From Xanthostigma xanthostigma (lineage: Eukaryota; Arthropoda; Insecta; Raphidioptera; Raphidiidae), in the NCBI GenBank assembly GCA_963575645.1, contig OY754469.1, positions 26,288,553-26,352,552 on the forward strand: a stretch of DNA of 64,000 nucleotides, written 5' to 3'. A model generated the notes under the pieces. The model was not told the DNA's origin. It was given only the letters and a program-made list of their open reading frames with translations, and searched no databases. A program made the position numbers and the translations under genes. Below, in pieces: positions 20,807-34,508 of the stretch; the first letter of the stretch is position 1, and each line of letters opens with the position of its first letter.

Positions 20807-23800
20807 GCTTGTAAAAACTGCTTGTATGCGTTAAAATAATATTTAATATGCAGTTTGCATTTTCTTATGAGAGAATGATCTAAACCTGAATGTTATAGTT
20901 TAAGTAAACTTACCTTTGTAAAATAAAGCAATTTTGCCTATAAGGACTTATTTGCACCTAATTGTCGTAAAGCATGTAAAAACTGCTTGTCTGCGTTAAA
21001 ATAATGGATAATATGCAGTTTGCATTTTCTTATGAGAGAATGATCCAAACCTGAATGTTATAGTGTAAATAGACTTACCTTTGTAAAATAAAGCAATTTT
21101 GCCTATAAGGACTCATTTGCACGCAATTGTCGTGAAGCATGTAAAAACTGCTTGTTTGCGTGAAAATGATAGTAAATATGCAGTTTGCATTTGCTTATGA
21201 GAGAATGATCCAAACCTGAATGTTATAGTGTAAATAGACTTACCTTTGTAAAATAAAGCAATTTTGCCTATAAAGACTCATTTGCACCTAATTGTCGTAA
21301 AGCATGTAAAAACTGCTTGTCTGCGTTTAAATAATGGTTATTATGCAGTTTGCATTTTCTTATGAGAGAATGATCCAAACCTAAATGTTATAGTGTAAAT
21401 AGACTTACCTTCATGAAATAAAGCAATTTTGCCTATAGGGACTCATTTGCCCCTAATTGTCATAAAGCATGTAAAAACTGCTTGTCAGCGTTAAAATAAT
21501 GGTTAATATGCAGTTTGCATTTTCTTATGAGAGAATAATCCAAACCTAAATGTTATAGTGAAAATAGACTTACCTTTGAAAAATAAAGCAATTTTGCCTA
21601 TAAGGACTCATTTGCACGCAATTGTCGTGAAGCATGTAAAAACTGCTTGTCTGCGTTAAAATAATAGTTAATATGCAGTTTGCATTTTCGTATGAAAGAA
21701 TGATCCAAACCTGAATGTTATAGTGAAAATAGACTTACCTTTGTAAAATAAAGCAATTTTGCCTATAAGGACTCATTTGCACGCAATTGTCGTGAAGCAT
21801 GTAAAAACTGCTTGTTTGCGTGAAAATGATAGTAAATATGCAGTTTGCATTTGCTTATGAGAGAATGATCCAAACCTGAATGTTATAGTGTAAATAGACT
21901 TACCTTTGTAAAATAAAGCAATTTTGCCTATAAAGACTCATTTGCACCTAATTGTCGTAAAGCATGTAAAAACTGCTTGTCTGCGTTTAAATAATGGTTA
22001 TTATGCAGTTTGCATTTTCTTATGAGAGAATGATCCAAACCTGAATGTTATAGTGTAAATAGACTTACCCTCATGAAAAAAAGCAATTTTGCCTATAAGG
22101 ACTCATTTCACCTAATTGTCGTAAAGCATGTAAAAACTGCTTGTCAGCGTTAAAATAATGGTTAAATTGCAGTTTGCATTTTCTTATGAGAGAATGATCC
22201 AAACCTGAATGGTATTGTGTAAATAGACTTACCTTCATGAAATAAAGCAATTTGCCTATAAGGACTCATTTGACCCTAATTGTCATAAAGCATGTAAAAA
22301 CTGTTTGTATGCGTTAAAATAATGGTTAATATGCAGTTTGCATTTTCTTATGAGAGAATGATCAAAACCTGAATGTTATAGTAAAAATAGACTTACCTTT
22401 GTAAAATAAAGCAATTTTGCCTATAAGGACTCATTTGCACGCAATTGTCGTGAAGCATGTAAAAACTGCTTGTCTGCGTTAAAATAATGGTTAATATGCA
22501 GTTTGCATTTTCTTATGAAAGAATGATCCAAACCTGAATGTTATAGTGTAAATAGACTTACCCTCATGAAATAAAGCAATTTTGCCTATAAAGACTCATT
22601 TGCACCTAATTGTCGTAAAGCATGTAAAAACTGCTTGTCTGCGTTTAAATAATGGTTAATATGCAGTTTGCATTTTCTTATGAGAGAATGATCTAAACCT
22701 GAATGTTATAGTTTAAGTAAACTTACCTTTGTAAAATAAAGCAGTTTTGCCTATAAGGACTTATTTGCACCTTATTGTCGTAAAGCATGTAAAAACTGCT
22801 TGTCTGCGTTAAAATAATGGATAATATGCAGTTTGCATTTTCTTATGAGAGAATGATCCAAACCTAAATGTTATAGTGTAAATAGTTATACCTTCATGAA
22901 ATAAAGCAATTTTGCCTATAAAGACTCATTTGCACCTAATTGTCATAAAGCATGTAAAAACTGCTTGTATGCGTTAAAATAATGGTTAATAAGCAGTTTG
23001 CATTTTCTTATGAGAGAATGATCCAAACCTGAATATTATAGTGTAAATAGACTTACCTTTGTAAAATAAAGCAATTTTGCATATAAGGATTCATTTGCAC
23101 GCAATTGTCGTGAAGCATGTAAAAACTGCTTGTCTGCGTGAAAATGATAGTAAATATGCAGTTTGCATTTTCTTATGAGAGAATGATCCAAACCTGAATG
23201 TTATAGTGTAAATAGACTTACCTTTGTAAAATAAAGCAATTTTGCCTATAAGGACTCATTTGCACGCAATTGTCGTGAAGCATGTAAAAACTGCTTGTCT
23301 GCGTTAAAACTAATGGTTAATATGCAGTTTGCATTTTCTTATGAGAGAATGATCCAAACCTGAATGTTATAGTGTAAATAGACTTACCCTCATGAAATAA
23401 AGCACTTTTGCCTATAAGGACTCATTTGCATCTAATTGTCGTAAAGCATGTAAAAACTGCTTGTCAGCGTTAAAATAATGGTTAATATGCAGTTTGCATT
23501 TTCTTATGAGAGAATGATCCAAACCTGAATGTTATAGTCTAAATAGATTTACCTTAATGAAATAAAGCAATTTTGCCTATAAGGACTCATTTGCCCCTAA
23601 TTGTCATAAAGCATGTAAAAACTGCTTGTATGCGTTAAAATAATGGTTAATATGCAGTTTGCATTTTCTTTTGAGAGAACGATCCAAACCTGAATGTTAT
23701 AGTGAAAATAGACTTACCTTTGTAAAATAACGCAATTTTGCCTATAAGGACTCATTTGCACGCAATTGTCGTGAAGCATGTAAAAACTGCTTGTCTGCGT

Positions 23801-25800
23801 TAAAATAATGCTTAATATGCAGTTTACATTTTCTTATGAGAGAAAATGATCCAAACCTGAATGTTATAGTGTAAATAGACTTACCTTCATGAAATAAAGC
23901 AATTTTGCCTATAAAGACTCATTTGCTTCTAATTGTCATAAAGCATGTAAAAACTGCTTGTCAGCGTTAAAATAATGGTTAATATGCAGTTTGCATTTTC
24001 TTATGAGAGAATGATCCAAACCTGAATGTTATAGTGTAAATAGACATACCTTCATGAAATAAAGCAATTTTTCCTATAAGGACTCATTTGCCCCTAATTG
24101 TCATAAAGCATGTAAAAACTGCTTGTATGCGTTAAAATAATGTATAATATGCAGTTTGCATTTTCTTATGAGAGAATGATCCAAACCTGAATGTTATAGT
24201 GAAAATAGACTTACCTTTGTAAAATAAAGCAATTTTGCCTATAAGGACTCATTTGTACGCAATTGTCGTGAAGCATGTAAAAACTGCTTGTCTGCGTTAA
24301 AATAATGGTTAATATGCAGTTTGCATTTTCTTATGAGAGAATGATCCAAACCTGAATGTTATAGTGTAAATAGACTTACACTCATGAAATAAAGCAATTT
24401 TGCCTATAAAGACTCATTTGCACCTAATTGTCATAAAGCATGTAAAAACTGCATGTATGCGTTAAAATGATAGTAAATATGCAGTTTATATTTTCTTATG
24501 AGAGAATGATCCAAACCTAAATGTTATAGTGTAAATAGACTTACCATCATGAAAAAAAGCAATTTTGCCTGTAAGGACTCATTTGCACGTAATTGTCGTG
24601 AAGCATGTAAAAACTGCTTGTCTGCGTTAAAATAATGGTTAATATGCAGTTTGCATTTTCTTATGAGAGAATGATCCAAACCTGAATGTTATAGTAGGTA
24701 TAAATAGACTTACCTTCATGAAATAAAGCAATTTTTCCTATAAGGACTCATTTGCCCCTAATTGTCATAATGCATGTAAAAACTGCTTGTATGCGTTAAA
24801 ATAATGGTTAATATACAGTTTGCATTTTCTTATGAGAGAATGATCCACACCTAAATGTTATAGTGTAAATAGACTTACCTTTGTAAAATAAAGCAATTTT
24901 GCTTATAAGGACTCATTTGCACGCAATTGTCGTGAAGCATGTAAAAACTGCTTGTCTGCGTTAAAATAATGGTTAATATGCAGTTTGTATTTTCTTATGA
25001 GAGAATGATCCAAACCTGAATTGTATAGTGAAAGTAGACTTACCTTTGTGAAATAAAACAATTTTGCCTTGAAGGACTTATTTCCACCTAATTGTTGTAA
25101 AACATGTGAAAACTGCTTGTCTGCGTAAAAATAATAGTAAATATGCAGTTGCATTTTCTTATGTGAGAATGATCCAAACCTGAATGTTATAGTGTAAATA
25201 GACTTACCCTCATGAAATAAAGCAATTTTGCCTATAAAGACTCATTTTCACCTAATTGTCGTAAAGCATGTAAAAACTGCTTGTCTGCGTTTAAATAATG
25301 GTTAATATGCAGTTTGCATTTTCTTATGAGAGAATGATCCAAACCTGAATGTTATAGTGTAAGACTTACCTTTGTAAAATAAAGCAATTTTGCCTATAAG
25401 GACTCATTTGCATGCAATTGTCGTAAAGCATGTAAAAACTGCTTGTCTGCGTTAAAATAATGGTAATTATGCAGTTTGCATTTTCTTATGAGAGAATGAT
25501 CCAAACCTAAATGTTATAGTGTAAATAGACTTACCTTCATGAAATAAAGCAATTTTGCCTATAAAGACTCATTTGCACCTAATTGTCATAAAGCATGTAA
25601 AACTGCATGTATGCGTTAAAATGATAGTAAATATGCAGTTTATATTTTCTTATGAGAGAATGATCCAAACCTGAATGTTATAGTGTAAATAGACTTACCT
25701 TTGTAAAATAAAGCAATTTTGCCTATAAGGACTCATTTGCACGCAATTGTCGTGAAGCATGTAAAAACTGCTTGTCTGCGTTAAAATAATAGTTAATATG
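20807..25800 (+). repeat. Satellite block related to 34509-39800
   Basis: The block matches 34509 onward at offsets of 13702, then 13869, then 14032 bp; each step is about one unit, so this copy has lost two units relative to the other. Shared private variants include the ATATTTAATATGC unit just right of the Copia junction, the GTAGGTATAAATAG insertion near 24692 (38728 in the relative) and the shortened GTGTAAGACTTACC near 25358 (39391). Confidence 0.8.
21727..22042 (+). repeat. 316-bp tract copied from 660 bp upstream
   Basis: This tract repeats 21067-21382 (offset 660 bp, four units), including the rare CTTGTTTGCGTG and GCATTTGCTTATG variants. The related blocks at about 11335-11815 and 35430-35930 have three different units here, including the one with TATTTCCACC. 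The tract replaced about 480 bp, through gene conversion or a duplication followed by a deletion. Confidence 0.7.
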
Positions 25801-27170
25801 CAGTTTGCATTTTCTTATGAAAGAATGATCCAAACCTGAATGTTATAGTGAAAATAGACTGACCTTTGTAAAATAAAGCAATTTTGCCTATAAGGACTCA
25901 TTTGCACGCAATTGTCGTGAAGCATGTAAAACTGCTTGTCTGCGTTAAAATAATGGTTAATATGCAGTTTGTATTTTCTTATGAGAGAATGATCCAAACC
26001 TGAATGTTATAATCTAAATAGATTTACCTTAATGAAATAAAGCAATCTTGCCTATAAGGACTCATTTGCCCCTAATTGTCATAAAGCATGTAAAAACTGC
26101 TTGTCTGCGTTAAAATAAAGGTTAATATGCAGTTTGCATTTTCTTATGAGAAAAATGATCCAAACCTGAATGGTATAGTGAAAGTAGACTTACCTTTGTG
26201 AAATAAAACAATTTTGCCTTTAAGGACTTATTTCCACCTAATTGTCGTAAAACATGTGAAAACTGCTTGTCTGCGTGAAAATGATAGTAAATATGCAGTT
26301 TGCATTTTCCTATGAGAGAATGATCCAAACCTGAATGTTATAGTGTAAATAGACTTACCTTCATGAAATAAAGCAATTTTGCCTATAAAGACTCATTTGC
26401 ACCTAATTGTCATAAAGCATGTAAAACTGCATGTATGCGTTAAAATGATAGTAAATATGCAGTTTATATTTTCTTATGAGAGAATGATCCAAACCTGAAT
26501 GTTATAGTGTAAATAGACTTACCTTTGTAAAATAAAGCAATTTTGCCTATAAGGACTCATTTGCACGCAATTGTCGTGAAGCATGTAAAAACTGCTTGTC
26601 TGCGTTAAAATAATAGTTAATATGCAGTTTGCATTTTCTTATGAAAGAATGATCCAAACCTGAATGTTATAGTGAAAATAGACTGACCTTTGTAAAATAA
26701 AGCAATTTTGCCTATAAGGACTCATTTGCACGCAATTGTCGTGAAGCATGTAAAAACTGCTTGTCTGCGTTAAAATAATGGTTAATATGCAGTTTGTATT
26801 TTCTTATGAGAGAATGATCCAAACCTGAATGTTATAGTCTAAATAGATTTACCTTAATGAAATAAAGCAATCTTGCCCATAAGGACTCATTTGCCCCTAA
26901 TTGTCATAAAGCATGTAAAAACTGCTTGTCTGCGTTAAAATAAAGGTTAATATGCAGTTTGCATTTTCTTATGAGAAAAATGATCCAAACCTGAATGGTA
27001 TAGTGAAAGTAGACTTACCTTTGTGAAATAAAACAATTTTGCCTTTAAGGACTTATTTCCACCTAATTGTCGTAAAACATGTGAAAACTGCTTGTCTGCG
27101 TGAAAATGATAGTAAATATGCAGTTTGCATTTTCTTATGAGAGAATGATCCAAACCTGAATGTTATAGTG
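25520..27170 (+). repeat. 5-unit (about 825-bp) tandem duplication
   Basis: Two adjacent copies, about 25520-26344 and 26345-27170. Both start with the rare shortened GTAAAACTGCATG (25597 and 26421) and end with a unit carrying GAATGGTATAGTGAAAG and TATTTCCACC. Only a few single-base differences are seen, for example TAATCTAAA against TAGTCTAAA near 26010. Confidence 0.78.
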
Positions 27171-28909
27171 TAAATAGACTTACCCTCATGAAAAAAAGCA
27201 ATTTTTCCTATATGGACTCATTTCACCTAATTGTCGTAAAGCATGTAAAAACTGCTTGTCAGCGTTAAAATAATGGTTAATTTGCAGTTTGCATTTTCTT
27301 ATGAGAGAATGATCCAAACCTGAATGGTATTGTGTAAATAGACTTACCTTCATGAAATAAAGCAATTTTGCCTATAAGGACTCATTTGACCCTAATTGTC
27401 ATAAAGCATGTAAAAACTGTTTGTATGCGTTAAAATAATGGTTAATATGCAGTTTGCATTTTCTTATGAGAGAATGATCCAAACCTGAATGTTATAGTAA
27501 AAATAGACTTACCTTTGTAAAATAAAGCAATTTTGCCTATAAGGACTCATTTGCACGCAATTGTCGTGAAGCATGTAAAAACTGCTTGTCTGCGTTAAAA
27601 TGATAGTAAATATGCAGTTTGCATTTTCTTATGAGAGAATGATCCAAACCTGAATGTTATAGTTTAAGTAAACTTACCTTTGTAAAATAAAGCAATTTTG
27701 CCTATAAGGACTTATTTGCACCTAATTGTCGTAAAGCATGTAAAAACTGCTTGTCTGCGTTAAAATAATGGATAATATGCAGTTTGCATTTTCTTATGAG
27801 AGAATGATCCAAACCTGAATGTTATAGTGTAAATAGTTATACCTTCATGAAATAAAGCAATTTTGCCTATAAAGACTCATTTGCACCTAATTGTCATAAA
27901 GCATGTAAAAACTGCTTGTATGCGTTAAAATAATGGTTAACATGCAGTTTGCATTTTCTTATGAGAGAATGATCCAAACCTGAATATTATAGTGTAAATA
28001 GACTTACCTTTGTAAAAAAAAGCAATTTTGCATATAAGGACTCATTTGCACGCAATTGTCGTGAAGCATGTAAAAACTGCTTGTCTGCGTGAAAATGATA
28101 GTAAATATGCAGTTTGCATTTTCTTATGAGAGAATGATCCAAACCTGAATGTTATAGTGTAAATAGACTAACCTTTGTAAAATAAAGCAATTTTGTCTAT
28201 AAGGACTCATTTGCACGCAATTGTCGTGAAGCATGTAAAAACTGCTTGTCTGCGTTAAAACTAACGGTTAATATGCAGTTTGCATTTTCTTATGAGAGAA
28301 TGATCCAAACCTGAATGTTATAGTGTAAATAGACTTACCCTCATGAAATAAAGCACTTTTGCCTATAAGGACTCATTTGCACCTAATTGTCGTAAAGCAT
28401 GTAAAAACTGCTTGTCAGCGTTAAAATAATGGTTAATATGCAGTTTGCATTTTCTTATGAAAGAATGATCCAAACCTGAATGTTATAGTCTAAATAAATT
28501 GAACTTAATGAAATAAAGCAATTTTGCCTATAAGGACTCATTTGCCCCTAATTGTCATAAAGCATGTAAAAACTGCTTGTATGCGTTAAAATAATGGTTA
28601 ATATGCAGTTTGCATTTTCTTTTGAGAGAACGATCCCAAACCTGAATGTTATAGTGAAAATAGACTTACCTTTGTAAAATAACGCAATTTTGCCTATAAG
28701 GACTCATTTGCACGCAATTGTCGTGAAGCATGTAAAAACTTCTTGTCTGCGTTAAAATAATGGTTAATATGCAGTTTACATTTTCTTATGAGAGAATGAT
28801 CCAAACCTGAATGTTATAGTGTAAATAGACTTACCTTCATGAAATAAAGCAATTTTGCCTATAAAGACTCATTTGCTTCTAATTGTCATAAAGCATGTAA
28901 AAACTGCTT

Positions 28910-31900
28910 GTCAGCGTTAAAATAATGGTTAATATGCAGTTTGCATTTTCTTATGAGAGAATGATCCAAACCTGAATGTTATAGTGTAATTAGACATACC
29001 TTCATGAAATAAAGCAATTTTTCCTATAAAGACTCATTTGCCCCTAATTGTCATAAAGCATGTAAAAACTGCTTGTATGCGTTAAAATAATGTATAATAT
29101 GCAGTTTGCATTTTCTTATGAGAGAATGATCCAAACCTGAATGTTATAGTGAAAATAGACTTACCTTTGTAAAATAAAGCAATTTTGCCTATAAGGACTC
29201 ATTTGCACGCAATTGTCGTGAAGCATGTAAAAACTGCTTGTCTGCGTTAAAATAATGGTTAATATGCAGTTTGCATTTTCTTATGAGAGAATGATCCAAA
29301 CCTGAATGTTATAGTGTAAATAGACTTACACTCATGAAATAAAGCAATTTTGCCTATAAAGACTCATTTGCACCTAATTGTCATAAAGCATGTAAAAACT
29401 GCATGTATGCGTTAAAATGTTAGTAAATATGCAGTTTATATTTTCTTATGAGAGAATGATCCAAACCTGAATGTTATAGTGTAAATAGACTTACCATCAT
29501 GAAAAAAAGCAATTTTGCCTGTAAGGACTCATTTGCACGCAATTGTCGTGAAGCATGTAAAAACTGCTTGTCTGCGTTAAAATAATGGTTAATATGCAGT
29601 TTGCATTTTCTTATGAGAGAATGATCCAAACCTGAATGTTATAGTGTAAATAGACTTACCTTCTTGAAATAAAGCAATTTTTCCTATAAGGACTCATTTG
29701 CCCCTAATTGTCATAAAGCATGTAAAAACTGCTTGTATGCGTTAAAATAATGGTTAATATACAGTTTGCATTTTCTTATGAGAGAATGATCCAAACCTAA
29801 ATGTTATAGTGTAAATAGACTTACCTTTGTAAAATAAAGCAATTTTGCTTATAAGGACTCATTTGCACGCAATTGTCGTGAAGCATGTAAAAACTGCTTG
29901 TCTGCGTTAAAATAATGGTAAATATGCAGTTTGCATTTTCTTATGAGAGAATGATCCAAACCTGAATGGTATAGTGAAAGTAGACTTACCTTTGTGAAAT
30001 AAAACAAATTTGCCTTGAAGGACTTATTTCCACCTAATTGTCGTAAAACATGTGAAAACTGCTTGTCTGCGTAAAAATAGTAGTAAATATGCAGTTTGCA
30101 TTTTCTTATGAGAGAATGATCCAAACCTGAATGTTATAGTGTAAATAGACTTACCCTTTAGAAATAAAGCAATTTTGCCTATAAGGACTCATTTCACCTA
30201 ATTGTCGTAAAGCATGTAAAAACTGCTTGTCAGCGTTAAAATAATGGTTAATTTGCAGTTTGCATTTTCTTATGAGAGAATGATCCAAACCTGAATGGTA
30301 TAGTGTAAAGAGACTTACCTTCATGAAATAAAGCAATTTTGCCTATAAGGACTCATTTGACCCTAATTGTCATAAAGCATGTAAAAACTGCTTGTATGCG
30401 TTAAAATAATGGTTAATATGCAGTTTGCATTTTCTTATGAGAGAATGATCCAAACCTGAATGTTATAGTCAAAATAGACTTACCTTTGTAAAATAAAGCA
30501 ATTTTGCCTATAAGGACTCATTTGCACGCAATTGTCGTGAAGCATGTAAAAACTGCTTGTCTGCGTTAAAATATTCGTTAATATGCAGTTTGCATTTTCT
30601 TATGAAAGAATGATCCAAACCTGAATGTTATAGTGTAAATAGACTTACCCTCATGAAACAAAGCAATTTTGCCTATAAAGACTAATTTGCACCTAATTGT
30701 CGTAAAGCATGTAAAAACTGCTTGTCTGCGTTAAAATAATAGATAATATGCAGTTTGCATTTTCTTATGAGAGAATGATCCAAACCTGAATGTTATAGTG
30801 TAAATAGTTATACCTTCATGAAATAAAGCAATTTTGCCTATAAGGACTCATTTGCACGCAATTGTCGTAAAGCATGTAAAAACTGCTTGTTTGCGTTAAA
30901 ATGATGGTGAATATGCAGTTTGCATTTTCTTATGAGAGAATGATCCAAACCTGAATATTATAGTGTAAATAGACTTACCTTTGTAAAATAAAGCAATTTT
31001 GCATATAAGGACTCATTTGCACGCAATTGTCGTGAAGCATGTAAAAACTGCTTGTCTGCGTGAAAATGATAGTAAATATGCAGTTTGCATTTTCTTATGA
31101 GAGAATGATCCAAACCTGAATGTTATAGTGTAAATAGACTTACCCTTATGAAATAAAGCAATTTTGCCTATAAAGACTCATTTGCACCTAATTGTCGTAA
31201 AGCATGTAAAAACTGCTTGTCTGCGTTTAAATAATGGTTAATATGCAGTTTGCATTTTCTTATGAGAGAATGATCCAAACCTGAATGTTATAGTGTAAAT
31301 AGACTTACCTTCATGAAATAAAGCAATTTTGCCTATAAGGACTCATTTGCCCCTAATTGTCATAAAGCATGTAAAAACTGCTTGTCTGCGTTAAAATAAT
31401 GGTTAATATGCAGTTTGCATTTTCTTATGAAAGAATGATCCAAACCTGAATGTTTTAGTGTAAATAGACTTACCCTCATGAAATAAAGCAATTTTGCCTA
31501 TAAAGACTCATTTGCACCTAATTGTCATAAAGCATGTAAAAACTGCTTGTATGCGTTAAAATGATAGTAAATATGCAGTTTTCATTTTCTTATGAGAGAA
31601 TGATCCAAACCTGAATGTTATAGTGTAAATAGACTTACCCTCATGAAATAAAGCAATTTTGCCTATAAAGACTCATTTGCACCTAATTGTCATAAAGCAT
31701 GTAAAAACTGCTTGTATGCGTTAAAATAATAGTTAATATGCAGTTTGCATTTTCTTATGAGAAAATGATCCAAACCTAAATGTTATAGTGTAAATAGACT
31801 TACCCTCATGAAATAAAGCAATTTTGCCTATAAGGACTCATTTGCACCTAATTGTCGTAAAGCATGTAAAAACTGCTTGTCTGCGTTAAAATAATGGATA

Positions 31901-33040
31901 ATATGCAGTTTGCATTTTCTTATGAGAGAATGATCCAAACCTAAATGTTATAGTGTAAATAGTTATACCTTCATGAAATAAAGCAATTTTGCCTATAAGG
32001 ACTCATTTGCACCTAATTGTCGTAAAGCATGTAAAAACTGCTGGTCAGCGTTAAAATAATGGTTAATATGCAGTTTGCATTTTCTTATGAGAGAATGATC
32101 CAAACCTGAATGTTATAGTGTAAATAGACTTACCTTAATGAAATAAAGCCGATTTGCCTATAAGGACTCATTTGCCCCTAATTGTCATAAAGCATGTAAA
32201 AACTGCTTGTATGCGTTAAAATAATGGTTAATATGCAGTTTGCATTTTCTTATGAGAGAATGATCCAAACCTGAATGTTATAGTGAAAATAGACTTACCT
32301 TTGTAAAATAATGCAATTTTGCCTATAAGGACTCATTTGCACACAATTGTCGTGAAGCATGTAAAAACTGCTTGTCTGCGTGAAAATGATAGTAAATATG
32401 CAGTTTGCATTAATTTCTTATGAGAGAATGATCCAAACCTGAATGTTATAGTGTAAATAGACTTACCTTCATGAAATAAAGCAATTTTGCCTATAAAGAA
32501 TCATTTGCACCTAATTGTCGTAAAGCATGTAAAAACTGATTGTCTGCGTTTAAATAATGGTTAATATGCAGTTTGCATTTTCTTATGAGAGAAAGATCCA
32601 AACCTGAATGTTATAGTGTAAATAGACTTACCTTAATGAAAAAAAGCAGATTTGCCTATAAGGACTTATTTGCCCCTAATTGTCATAAAGCATGTAAAAA
32701 CTGCTTGTCTGCGTTAAAATAATGGTTAATATGCAGTTTGCATTTTCTTATGAGAGAATGATCCAAACCTGAATGTTATAGTGTAAATAGACTTACCTTC
32801 ATGAAATAAAGCACTTTTGCCTATAAGGACTCATTTGCACCTAATTGTCGTAAAGCATGTAAAAACTGCTTGTCAGCGTTAAAATAATGGTTAATATGCA
32901 GTTTGCATTTTCTTATGAGAGAATGATCCAAACCTGAATGTTATAGTGTAAATAGACTTACCTTAATGAAATAAAGCAGATTTGCCTATAAGGACTCATT
33001 TGCTTCTAATTGTCATAAAGCATGTAAAAACTGCTTGTAT
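28910..33040 (+). repeat. 25-unit block duplicated at 43106-47240 (copy 1)
   Basis: The block matches 43106-47240 at an offset of 14196-14197 bp (86 units), the 1-bp step being a single inserted A near 44965. Shared private variants are GTGTAATTAGACATACC (28986 and 43183), AATATTCGTTAATATG (30570 and 44766), CATGAAACAAAGC and GACTAATTTGC. Scattered substitutions distinguish the copies, for example GATGGTGAAT against GATGGTTAAT. At the right end the copies diverge near 33040/47240. Confidence 0.82.
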
Positions 33041-34503
33041 GCGTTAAAATAATGGTTAATATGCAGTTTGCATTTTCTTATGAGAGAATGATCCAAACCT
33101 GAATGTTATAGTGAAAATAGACTTACCTTTGTAAAATAATGCAATATTGCCTATAAGGACTCATTTGCACGCAATTGTCGTGAAGCATGTAAAAACTGCT
33201 TGTCTGCGTGAAAATGATAGTAAATATGCAGTTTGCATTAATTTCTTATAAGAGAATGATCCAAACCTGAATGTTATAGTGTAAATAGACTTACCTTCAT
33301 GAAATAAAGCAATTTTGCCTATAAAGACTCATTTGCACCTAATTGTCGTAAAGCATGTAAAAACTGCTTGTCTGCGTTTAAATAATGGTTAATATGCAGT
33401 TTGCATTTTCTTATGAGAGAAAGATCCAAACCTGAATGTTATAGTGTAAATAGACTTACCTTCATGAAATAAAGCAATTTTGCCTATAAGGACTCATTTG
33501 CCCCTTATTGTCATAAAGCATGTAAAAACTGCTTGTATGCGTTAAAATAATGTATAATATGCAGTTTGCATTTTCTTTAGAGAGAATGATCCAAACCTGA
33601 ATGATATATTAAAAATAGACTTACCTTTGTAAAATAAAGCATTTTTGCCTATAAGGACTCATTTGCACGCAATTGTCGTGAAGCATGTAAAAACTGCTTG
33701 TCTGCGTTAAAATAATGGTTAATATGCAGTTTGCATTTTCTTATGAGAGAATGATCCAAACCGGAATGTTATAGTGAAAGTAGACTTACCTTTGTGAAAT
33801 AAAACAATTTTGCCTTTAAGGACTTATTTCCACCTAATTGTCGTAAAACATGTGAAAACTGCTTGTCTGCGTGAAAATGATAGTAAATATGCAGTTTGCA
33901 TTTTCTTATGAGAGAATGATCCAAACCTGAATGTTATAGTCTAAATAGACACAACCTTTGAAAAATAAAGCAATTTTGCCTATAAGGACTCATTTGCACG
34001 CAATTGTCGTGAAGCATGTAAAAACTGCTTGTCTGCGTGAAAATGATAGTAAATATGCAGTTTGCATTTTCTTATGAGAGAATGATCCAAACCTGAATGT
34101 TATAGTGTAAATAGACTTACCTTCATGAAATAAAGCAATTTTGCCTATAAGTACTCATTTGCCCCTAATTGTCATAAAGCATGTAAAAACTGCTTGTATG
34201 CTTTAAAATAATGGTTAATATTCAGTTTGCATTTTCTTATGAGAGAATGATCCAAACCTGAATGTTATAGTGTAAATAGACTTACCCTCATGAAATAAAG
34301 CACTTTTGCCTATAAGGACTCATTTGCACCTAATTGTCGTAAAGCATGAAAAAACTGCTTGTCAGCGTTAAAATAATGGTTAATATGCAGTTTGCATTTT
34401 CTTATGACAGAATGATGCAAACCTGAATGTTATAGTGTAAATAGACTTACCCTCATGAAATAAAGCAATTTTGCCTATAAAGACTCATTTGCACCAAATT
34501 GTC

Positions 34504-34508
34504 ATAAA
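34504..34508 (+). other. Empty paralogue of the Copia target site
   Basis: The context TTGTCATAAAGCTTG is uninterrupted here, and the rest of the unit (ATATTTAATATGC, then GAATGATCTAAACC) matches the right flank of the Copia element at 20807 onward. A second empty paralogue is at 10403-10407. Confidence 0.9.
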
